From: UBA5359 sp028699365 [NCBI: bacterium]
GTDB taxonomy: Bacteria > UBP13 > UBA5359
Direction: 5' to 3'
Assembly: GCA_028699365.1 (NCBI GenBank)
Contig: JAQVUQ010000159.1
Location: 1-6,589 of the forward strand
DNA length: 6,589 nucleotides
The notes beneath the pieces are model-generated. The model saw only the letters and a program-made list of their open reading frames with translations, did not search any database and had not been told where the DNA came from. Position numbers and translations under genes: made by a program. Below are positions 1 to 4,632 of the stretch, piece after piece (the stretch's first letter is position 1; the number at the start of each line of letters is the position of its first letter).

Positions 1-10
1 TGGGGTCTAT

Positions 11-62
11 GGGGTCAACTCTTGACACTTGACAATATTGTCAAGTGTCAAGAGTTGACCCC
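11..62. repeat. 52-bp perfect palindrome at the 3' end of the propeller gene
   Basis: Two 26-bp arms pair without a mismatch and without a loop; the centre is CAATATTG at 33-40. The outer ends are GGGG and CCCC, and the left arm begins GGGGTCAACTCTTGAC. The heptamer TGGGGTC at 10-16, which enters the left arm, is also present at 1-7, just outside it. The palindrome contains the stop codon (41-43) and the last six sense codons of the adjacent gene. No T-tract follows on either side, so it is not a standard intrinsic terminator, although its transcript would form a very stable hairpin. Long perfect palindromes of this kind often belong to small non-autonomous mobile repeats (REP/MITE type). That origin is an inference, because no transposase is visible here. 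Confidence 0.9.
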
Positions 63-1318
63 TTTATTGGGGGATAGTAGATGAACAGGTGGCTTATCCT
101 GTCTGCTTCTCCCAGATATATCTCGCCCCATTTGCCGGTGGCGGCGGCGGTGAATTCGTAACCGTACCAGTGCTCTTCCACGGCGGCCAGGGGCACGCCT
201 AAATCGCGCAGTTCTCTGGTCCGGGGATCGTAGTTGAAGAGGTGGGCACAACCGTTCTCTTCTCCGCCTATGCCGTAGACTCTGCCGTCCAGCCCTACGG
301 TCAGGGCTCTGATCCGGTCTTCTTTGACGGGTTTGCCCAGGTTGATAATAGTGCCTGCCTCGGTATCCATGATAAAGAGCAGCCCGTCGTTGGTGCCGCC
401 GTAGATGAGACGGCTCTGTTCGTCTTTGGCCCAACTGTCTACCCGGCTGTAGAGTTCTCTGCCTTTGAGGCTGGGTATTCTTTGGGGCAGGTCTTCCAGC
501 TCTTCTGCCTGGGGGTTGTATCTGAAGAGTTGTCCTTCTCCTTTGGCACCGTAGATATGGCCGTTATCTGCCATGACCAGGGACTGGGAATATTCGTCGG
601 TATCGTCGGCTCTGCCTATTATCTTTGTCTCGTCTGTCTCTATGTCATAGCGGAATAGATGGCTGTGCTTGTTGCTCAATCCGTACAGGTATCTGCCGTC
701 CTTATCCATTACCAGGCTGCCTATGCCTTCTCCCGGCACCGGCTCTGACAGCTTCTCTGTCTTCCCGTTGGCGTGGTAGGCATCGTCTATGGTGTTCATA
801 ACCATGTCCTGGGGTGGGGTGTCCATAACTTTGCGGGCTTCGCCTTCGCCGTACTCGAACTTGAAGCTCTTGAACAGATATTCGCACGGCTTGTAGACGA
901 AGAGCTCTCCGCTGTCTTCTTTCTCCAGGCTCTCGGTGGCTCCGAATATGCGCCCGTCGGGATGGGCTGCCAGGCAGGTTACTCTGGCGTTGTCTGCTAT
1001 TACTCCTATATCCACCACGGTGTCGGCATCGGGGGAGGGATCGTAGAAGAAGAGGTGGGCTCTCGTACCTCCGGTGCCGCCGAATATCCGGCCGCGCCTG
1101 TCTCTGACCAGGGCGCCGATGGCGCTCTCCTCCGGCGGAATGGGTCTGGTAAAGTGCTTTGGCCCCAAATTCCGGGCCTGGATGTGCCCCTCATCTACAA
1201 AAGCTGATTTGATGTAATTGGACCTATAAAGCAGGAGCTTCTTCCTGCCCTCATCCTGAAACCGTTCCTCCTGCTCAGGAGGCGTCGGCCACTCTTTTCC
1301 GTCAAGATTCAATACCAT
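41..1318 (-). CDS. beta-propeller repeat protein, function unknown (downstream paralogue)
   Basis: This 425-residue protein has no recognisable signal peptide or membrane segment and is probably cytoplasmic. A charged N-terminal segment (about residues 1-60) is followed by repeated units of the form 'DGRIFG...G.LF.YDP', typical of beta-propeller blades. Units begin near residues 68, 112, 199, 245, 295, 337 and 388, which suggests seven blades. No catalytic motif is evident; a kelch-, SMP-30- or Vgb-like fold is possible, but no specific family is assigned. The ATG start is supported by GGAGGG eight bases upstream. The gene lies 27 bp downstream of a second propeller gene of similar length and is probably cotranscribed with it. 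Residues 420-425 and the stop are encoded inside a perfect palindrome, so the native C-terminus may have been replaced by inserted DNA. The reading frame and fold class are secure; the function is unknown. Confidence 0.88.
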   Translation of the reverse strand: MVLNLDGKEWPTPPEQEERFQDEGRKKLLLYRSNYIKSAFVDEGHIQARNLGPKHFTRPIPPEESAIGALVRDRRGRIFGGTGGTRAHLFFYDPSPDADTVVDIGVIADNARVTCLAAHPDGRIFGATESLEKEDSGELFVYKPCEYLFKSFKFEYGEGEARKVMDTPPQDMVMNTIDDAYHANGKTEKLSEPVPGEGIGSLVMDKDGRYLYGLSNKHSHLFRYDIETDETKIIGRADDTDEYSQSLVMADNGHIYGAKGEGQLFRYNPQAEELEDLPQRIPSLKGRELYSRVDSWAKDEQSRLIYGGTNDGLLFIMDTEAGTIINLGKPVKEDRIRALTVGLDGRVYGIGGEENGCAHLFNYDPRTRELRDLGVPLAAVEEHWYGYEFTAAATGKWGEIYLGEADRISHLFIYYPPIKGSTLDT

Positions 1319-1345
1319 AATCTATACCCTCCGTTATAACCCACA

Positions 1346-2533
1346 TCAACCCCAACTGCGAATGATCCCCTGCTGAGAAACTCCGTTCCTCGAACCGCCT
1401 GCGGGAGTATACTTGAACATTTTGGTAGGTCGCATGCCTACATCGGCAAAATAGAGATTGCCCTCATAATCCCTGGCGGCCCGGCAGATATGGTCCGGGT
1501 AAATATCCCCGTCATGAATCGGTCCCAGATCCTCCCTGGAAAGGTTATCCGGATCGACCCTGATCAGGTGACTCTTATGATCCGAGCCTCCAAAATTCAT
1601 GGCCATATAGAGGTACCCGTCAAGCCCGAAAACAAGGCCACCGGTGTGATCGTCTTTGATATCCCACCACGTGCCTGTCTCCGTGCCGTAGGGTTTCCCC
1701 AAATCTTCCATACGTCCCTGGCTCCCCTCTTCCGGGAAGTAGCGGAAAAGCCTGACATCAAAATCCCAGGTCACGCCATAGACGGCCCGGCCGTCCGGTG
1801 AGGAGACGACATCATACGGCACGGCATGAAAACCGTTCTTGAAAGAGGAATGGGGTATCTGCACCTCAAGCTCTTCCAGCTTTTCAGCCCCAGCATTGAA
1901 GCGCACCAGAAAGCCGTAATCGTTGGTGGTATAGCCGTTGCCCGCTCTGTCCAGAAAAATGCACTGGGGATTGAAGGAACCTATGCGCCCGTAATCCTTG
2001 ACCGCTCTCCTGTCGATATCGTAGACAAAGAAATGGTCATGCGGATAGGTGATGCCGTAGATAAGCTGCTTCTTCTGATTCAGCGCCATGCAACGGGTGC
2101 TCTGCCGGGGAATCAGGTTGTCAACAAAAAGAATCTTCCCGTCCTTGGGATCATACCCGAAAATTTTAGAGCCGGAAAACTGCTTGATCGAATCCGACCA
2201 GGTATGCCAGGGACGCCAGACAAAATCGCCTACAGGCGGGCAGGTGCAGTGGGTGGCGGCGTAAAGCATGCCGTCTTCGGACGGCAGCAGGCAGTAATGC
2301 ACCTTGCCGTGAGAAGGTGTGCCGTTATCAGCCGGTATGCCGAGAACATCAGCCACCTCCAGTAGATAATCCAGCCGGTCTCCGGCAGGGTCGTAAGAAG
2401 CCAGATAGGCGCTCAGCCCACCGGTCATCTCCCCGCATATACCTATATAGATCAATCCGTCTATACCGGTGATGACAGACCAGGTGGTATCGTGCACGGG
2501 TAATTTATCGAATACTATTGCTTTGAAGCCCAT
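1346..2533 (-). CDS. beta-propeller repeat protein, function unknown (promoter-proximal paralogue)
   Basis: From the ATG at 2533 this is a 395-residue protein built of blade-like units such as 'DGLIYIG...YDP', 'DGMLYAATH', 'QLIYGIT..HDHFFVYD', 'DGRAVYGVTWD..LFRY' and 'DGYLYMAM'. This is consistent with about seven propeller blades. No signal peptide or transmembrane segment is visible. A Thr-His-Cys-x-Cys stretch about 95 residues in could bind metal, but this is speculative. I chose the ATG because AAGGA sits seven bases upstream and the protein then starts directly at the first blade. The frame stays open upstream: a TTG at 2590 with GAGGGAG eight bases before it is a real alternative (414 residues), while the TTG at 2629 has no ribosome binding site. 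It is the first gene of a two-gene unit with a strong upstream promoter. The substrate or partner is unknown. Confidence 0.82.
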   Translation of the reverse strand: MGFKAIVFDKLPVHDTTWSVITGIDGLIYIGICGEMTGGLSAYLASYDPAGDRLDYLLEVADVLGIPADNGTPSHGKVHYCLLPSEDGMLYAATHCTCPPVGDFVWRPWHTWSDSIKQFSGSKIFGYDPKDGKILFVDNLIPRQSTRCMALNQKKQLIYGITYPHDHFFVYDIDRRAVKDYGRIGSFNPQCIFLDRAGNGYTTNDYGFLVRFNAGAEKLEELEVQIPHSSFKNGFHAVPYDVVSSPDGRAVYGVTWDFDVRLFRYFPEEGSQGRMEDLGKPYGTETGTWWDIKDDHTGGLVFGLDGYLYMAMNFGGSDHKSHLIRVDPDNLSREDLGPIHDGDIYPDHICRAARDYEGNLYFADVGMRPTKMFKYTPAGGSRNGVSQQGIIRSWG

Positions 2534-2639
2534 CTTGCTGTCCTTGTTACAAATATCTTCTCTGTCTACTAATTCTGTTTGTGGCAACAATATCACCGCT
2601 CCCTCGGAATACGTATTATATATCGGCAACTATCAGGAC

Positions 2640-2653
2640 ACATGTTAACATGT
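2640..2653. promoter_or_regulatory. palindromic candidate operator of the propeller operon
   Basis: ACATGTTAACATGT is a perfect 14-bp palindrome. It begins about 15 bp downstream of the -10 box, so it covers roughly +8 to +21 of the expected transcript. This is a common position for a repressor site (TetR- or GntR-type dimers use such palindromes). No regulator gene is visible in the window, so its binding protein is unknown. Confidence 0.5.
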
Positions 2654-2667
2654 ATAAACCTGTACAA

Positions 2668-2695
2668 ATTATACCCTAAGTCTCTGCTTTGTCAA
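2668..2695 (-). promoter_or_regulatory. sigma-70/sigma-A type promoter of the two-gene propeller operon
   Basis: Read on the minus strand, a perfect TTGACA (2690-2695) and a perfect TATAAT (2668-2673) are separated by 16 bp, one less than the optimum. Transcription should start near 2661. This gives a leader of about 70-130 nt, depending on which start codon of the first propeller gene is used. It is the strongest promoter match in the window. Confidence 0.8.
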
Positions 2696-2713
2696 GAGCT
2701 TAAAAAAGCCCTC

Positions 2714-2878
2714 TTCAAAAAACGCAGCTTTGACAATCATATCTTCGGCGATATGTGGAAATACAAGATACAGTTGGAAGAGATCCGGCCGGCGGATCAA
2801 AAAATGACAAGGGCTGTTATCATCGAAAGCCGCGGTCAGGCACCGGAGCAGTATAACAGATGAGATGAGGATGAGTGA
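2714..2878 (+). pseudogene. C-terminal remnant of an unidentified gene (remnant A, copy 1)
   Basis: On the plus strand, opposite to all intact genes, the frame from 2714 reads like the end of a real soluble protein (…WKYKIQLEEI…, then VIIESRGQAPEQY). It is interrupted by TGA at 2861. The second copy has TGG at the matching codon and continues to Trp-Asp-Glu-Asp-Glu and a stop; here that stop would be at 2876-2878. There is no start codon with a ribosome binding site, and the promoter of the minus-strand propeller operon lies just upstream. I do not recognise the family. That it is a decayed coding fragment is an inference from its protein-like composition and the shared frame in the two copies; a non-coding repeat is the alternative. 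Confidence 0.4.
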
Positions 2879-2926
2879 TAAAAAAGGTGAGCAAGCCATA
2901 CAGAAAGTGGCGTTCCTGAAAACGAG
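2805..2926. repeat. direct repeat copy 1 (122 bp), downstream side of vapBC
   Basis: It aligns without gaps to 3739-3860, with nine mismatches that I counted (about 93% identity), seven or eight of them transitions. Weaker similarity continues to the left: 2714-2746 resembles 3681-3709, with an intervening stretch about 29 bp shorter in copy 2. Homology stops abruptly after 2926. The two copies bracket the vapBC genes in the same orientation. Confidence 0.9.
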
Positions 2927-2963
2927 CTGCGGAATTCCCTGCTTCTCAGTCGGGGCTGACTAA
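2871..2963 (+). pseudogene. N-terminal remnant of an unidentified gene (remnant B, copy 1)
   Basis: An ATG at 2871 overlaps the end of remnant A in the arrangement ATGAGTGA, the usual sign of two coupled genes. It opens a frame beginning Met-Ser-Asp-Lys-Lys-Gly-Glu-Gln-Ala. The first 18 codons correspond to copy 2. After 2926 the sequence is unrelated and runs 12 further codons to TAA at 2961, overlapping the end of vapC on the other strand. It is therefore a truncated gene start, not a functional gene. The family is not recognised. Confidence 0.35.
2880..2948 (-). terminator. candidate terminator of vapBC
   Basis: On the minus strand, TGAGAAGC (2941-2948), which includes the vapC stop codon, can pair with GCTTGCTCA (2888-2896) as eight base pairs with one bulged G. 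After two further bases comes a run of six T's (2880-2885). The apical part is long (about 44 nt) and includes the palindrome GGAATTCC. The long loop makes efficiency uncertain, but the position immediately after the toxin gene and before the next promoter fits. Confidence 0.4.
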
Positions 2964-3353
2964 CTCGACATTTGAGAAATAGGTGCCGTATCGCGACAAG
3001 TCGCGGGTTATCAGTTTCAATCCAAGGACTGAAGCCTGTGCGCCTATATAGAAGTCAGGTAAGGGAGATCTCCTGGATCCACCTTTTTTACGATATTCCA
3101 GGAATGCCTTTCCAGCTAAAAACAACGCTTCTTTTGGGATCTCAAGCATTTTGAAGCCGGCACGTTGCACCGCTGATTCAAGCTCCTCAATACGCTTGAA
3201 ACCGATCGATATTTCCGAGTAAATAACCGGATTAATGTATAATGCTCCGGATAAACTGTATTCATTCAATATGGATACGGACCATTCCGCCCAGACGATA
3301 TCGTCCAAAAAAACGTCGAGGATGACGTTGGAATCGACCAGTGCTCCCTTCAT
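2946..3353 (-). CDS. vapC: VapC-family PIN-domain ribonuclease toxin
   Basis: This 135-residue single PIN domain has the usual length for VapC toxins, which are Mg-dependent endoribonucleases that cut tRNA or rRNA when released from their antitoxin. The four acidic active-site positions are all visible: Asp7 in VDSNVILD, Glu47 in NPVIYSEIS, Asp100 in SPLPDFYIGAQA and Asp118 in LITRDLSRY. The PDFYIGAQA and TRD..RY.TYF segments are characteristic of this subgroup. The ATG lies two bases after the antitoxin stop, so the toxin is translationally coupled to vapB. Nothing suggests inactivation. Its last codons and stop lie in the 5' arm of a candidate terminator. The target RNA cannot be inferred from sequence. 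Confidence 0.93.
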   Translation of the reverse strand: MKGALVDSNVILDVFLDDIVWAEWSVSILNEYSLSGALYINPVIYSEISIGFKRIEELESAVQRAGFKMLEIPKEALFLAGKAFLEYRKKGGSRRSPLPDFYIGAQASVLGLKLITRDLSRYGTYFSNVELVSPD

Positions 3354-3355
3354 AA

Positions 3356-3571
3356 TTACTCTCCCCTCGTCAGAGCCATAACTTCATCGGTTGTTGTCCG
3401 AACGTCAGCTATTCCTCTTAATCCGGCGAATTTCTCGTTGGGGAGCTTCTTCTTTATGATATAGACACGATCATTTTCCTCAACAAAGTCGATCTCCGTT
3501 GCCGGGCGTATACCAAGTTTATCACGAATATGCTGGGGTATGGTAACTTGTCCTTTTATAGTAACACGCAT
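3356..3571 (-). CDS. vapB: VapB-type antitoxin, SpoVT/AbrB DNA-binding fold
   Basis: This 71-residue protein begins with a textbook swapped-hairpin AbrB motif (VTIKGQVTIPQHIRDKLGI, then EIDFVEENDRVYIIKKK, residues 3-42). This motif dimerises and binds operator DNA. The tail (about residues 45-71, with FAGLRGIADVRTTTDEVMAL) is the part expected to wrap around and block the VapC active site. The ATG has an excellent ribosome binding site, GGAGGT nine bases upstream. The gene is first in the module and directly precedes vapC. Nested inverted repeats on its own promoter indicate autorepression by the VapB-VapC complex, as is known for this family. Confidence 0.93.
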   Translation of the reverse strand: MRVTIKGQVTIPQHIRDKLGIRPATEIDFVEENDRVYIIKKKLPNEKFAGLRGIADVRTTTDEVMALTRGE

Positions 3572-3593
3572 CCCGTATACACCTCCAATGTCC

Positions 3594-3635
3594 GGTATTA
3601 CTTATAATAGTAATACCAGGTATAAGTAATGTCAA
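3594..3635 (-). promoter_or_regulatory. vapBC promoter with nested operator repeats
   Basis: Minus-strand TTGACA (3630-3635) lies 17 bp from a TACTAT -10 box (3607-3612). Two inverted repeats are nested over it. GGTATTACT (3594-3602) pairs with AGTAATACC (3609-3617) across a 6-bp spacer, and ATTACTTATA (3597-3606) pairs with TATAAGTAAT (3621-3630). They cover the -10 region and the spacer, so a bound AbrB-type antitoxin would block RNA polymerase. The -35 box is perfect; the -10 box matches 4 of 6. Confidence 0.7.
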
Positions 3636-3738
3636 CGGGCCAGGCAAACCAAAGGCCAGGATTACATGCTTCTTTACCTTTTCAAAAAGGCCTTGATAGT
3701 CATATCTCCATGATCGATAAGGATGCTTTACACAAAAC

Positions 3739-3860
3739 TGACAAAGGCGGTTATCATCGAAAGCCGCGGTCAGGCACCGGAGCAGTATGACAGATGGGAT
3801 GAGGATGAGTGATAAAAAAGGTGAGCAGGCCACACAGAAAGCGGCGCTCCTGAAAACAAG
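3739..3860. repeat. direct repeat copy 2 (122 bp), upstream side of vapBC
   Basis: This is the partner of 2805-2926 at a constant offset of 934 bp, same orientation, with nine mismatches and no gaps. It lies in the 400-bp gap between vapB and the Cys-cluster gene. The rest of that gap holds the vapBC promoter, a weakly conserved extension of the repeat (3681-3709) and an unassigned stretch (3865-3972). Confidence 0.9.
3741..3812 (+). pseudogene. C-terminal remnant of an unidentified gene (remnant A, copy 2)
   Basis: The frame reads Thr-Lys-Ala-Val-Ile-Ile-Glu-Ser-Arg-Gly-Gln and ends in Arg-Trp-Asp-Glu-Asp-Glu-stop at 3810-3812. Unlike copy 1 it has no premature stop in this part. Upstream, the frame is broken by a TGA near 3711 and by a deletion of about 29 bp relative to copy 1. 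No start codon or ribosome binding site serves it. The product is not recognised. Confidence 0.4.
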
Positions 3861-3864
3861 ATAA
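3805..3864 (+). pseudogene. N-terminal remnant of an unidentified gene (remnant B, copy 2)
   Basis: The ATG at 3805 overlaps the remnant A stop (ATGAGTGA) and opens 19 codons (MSDKKGEQATQKAALLKTR) before TAA at 3862. It matches copy 1 codon by codon up to 3860, where the homology ends. It is too short to be a likely gene and is best read as the truncated start of a gene once coupled to remnant A. A fortuitous frame in a non-coding repeat remains possible. Confidence 0.35.
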
Positions 3865-3925
3865 TGTCCTGACGCCCCGGGACAAAGCCTTCAACCCGGT
3901 ACTTGGACCAGTAGTCCTGCTCACC
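3814..3925 (-). terminator. candidate terminator of the SWIM/Cys-cluster unit
   Basis: On the minus strand GGTGAGCAGG (3916-3925) and CCTGCTCACC (3820-3829) form a perfect 10-bp stem, followed immediately by six T's (3814-3819). It begins 48 bp past the stop of the Cys-cluster gene. The 86-nt interior is long for an intrinsic terminator but contains smaller pairings (GGAC/GTCC, CCGGG/CCCGG, GGCG/CGCC), so a branched structure is possible. The 3' arm and T-tract lie in repeat copy 2; the 5' arm lies outside it. Confidence 0.45.
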
Positions 3926-3972
3926 ATAAACAGCTTAGCATATTTCCGTTTGCCATACAATATAATCGCATT

Positions 3973-4632
3973 CTATAACGTTTCCCATACCATATTGCCC
4001 CATTTATCCTCGACAATATAGCCGCCTTCTTTTTGCTTATTCAGCAAGAGGTTGTTCTTCAGATAATTGAGATAGCCGCAATCGCCAAACCGGCCACCGC
4101 TGATATTCTTGATGCTCAATAGCAATCTCATGATGACCTTTTCCTGCTCTGCCTCAGGCAGTATCTCATCAAAGCTTTTCTTCAACGCTTCAAAAGTATC
4201 CAAGCTGTGTCCGAGTCTCTCGTCCTGGGTATAAACTTCTTTCCTACAGTAGTAACGACGATGTATCAGCTTCAGCAACTCCATTACCCCGGCATCGTTT
4301 ACCGGTTGTCCGGCAAGATAGTTATTCCTGAACGAACTCTCTATGGTAAAGGCCATCCGGGCATGCTCCTCCGTTTTCTCGTAAATATCATATCCGAGGA
4401 CATCCGGATTCACATCCCGTATGCCCCTTTCCACCTCCAGGCTAATCTCCTGATTCTGCCGTCCTATGAGGACATTCTTCAGATAACTGCAATCCGCCGT
4501 ACAGGCGATATCAACGGCGCTGTGCTCCCCACAGCACTGTGAACAGATTAAACCGTTGAGAGCAGGACACACCCGCTTCCCTTTTCTGGAATGATTGATT
4601 GCCCTTTTACATTTCCTCGATAATCGGGACAT
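3973..4632 (-). CDS. Cys-cluster (CP..N..IC..CCG) protein of unknown function
   Basis: From the ATG at 4632 this is a 219-residue protein. Its N-terminus is basic and carries a cysteine cluster likely to bind a metal: Cys22-Pro, Cys30, Cys33-Cys34-Gly, Cys44 and Asp-Cys48-x-Tyr-Leu. Cys-rich N-termini of this type occur in uncharacterised bacterial proteins as far as I recall; no function is known to me. The remainder (about residues 60-219) is mostly charged and helical, with no motif I recognise. The frame is open back to 4785, but the part above 4632 lies wholly inside the SWIM gene and reads as a shadow. The ATG at 4632 overlaps that gene by 26 bp and has GGAG only one base before it, so initiation probably depends on coupling. 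A GTG at 4572, after AAGGGAAG, is a weaker alternative just before the first Cys-Pro. Confidence 0.75.
   Translation of the reverse strand: MSRLSRKCKRAINHSRKGKRVCPALNGLICSQCCGEHSAVDIACTADCSYLKNVLIGRQNQEISLEVERGIRDVNPDVLGYDIYEKTEEHARMAFTIESSFRNNYLAGQPVNDAGVMELLKLIHRRYYCRKEVYTQDERLGHSLDTFEALKKSFDEILPEAEQEKVIMRLLLSIKNISGGRFGDCGYLNYLKNNLLLNKQKEGGYIVEDKWGNMVWETL

Noticed and set aside
242-658. Plus-strand open frame of 138 codons, and similar long plus-strand frames at 773-1207, 1826-2365, 4595-5149 and 5825-6382
   Set aside because: Each lies antisense to a well-supported minus-strand gene and lacks recognisable motifs or a credible ribosome binding site.
2534-2629. Longer N-terminus of the first propeller protein starting at TTG 2629
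   Set aside because: No ribosome binding site precedes that TTG and the added residues do not resemble a propeller blade; ATG 2533 (or TTG 2590) is better supported.
2782-2798. GATCCG/CGGATC hairpin as a terminator
   Set aside because: It is followed by A's on the plus strand and has its T-run on the wrong side on the minus strand, so it does not fit an intrinsic terminator for either direction.
2669-2899. Minus-strand hydrophobic frame resembling a signal peptide, also present in copy 2 (3522-3833)
   Set aside because: It is the complement of the direct repeat, has no upstream ribosome binding site, and in copy 2 it runs into the vapB promoter and gene. The hydrophobicity is the mirror of acidic codons on the other strand.
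3754-3960. Minus-strand 68-codon frame after the Cys-cluster gene, and a second frame there containing YGEQDYWSKYRVEGFVPGRQD
   Set aside because: The first runs through the terminator and repeat without motifs. The second is somewhat protein-like but is preceded by a stop, has no start or ribosome binding site, and I recognise no family.
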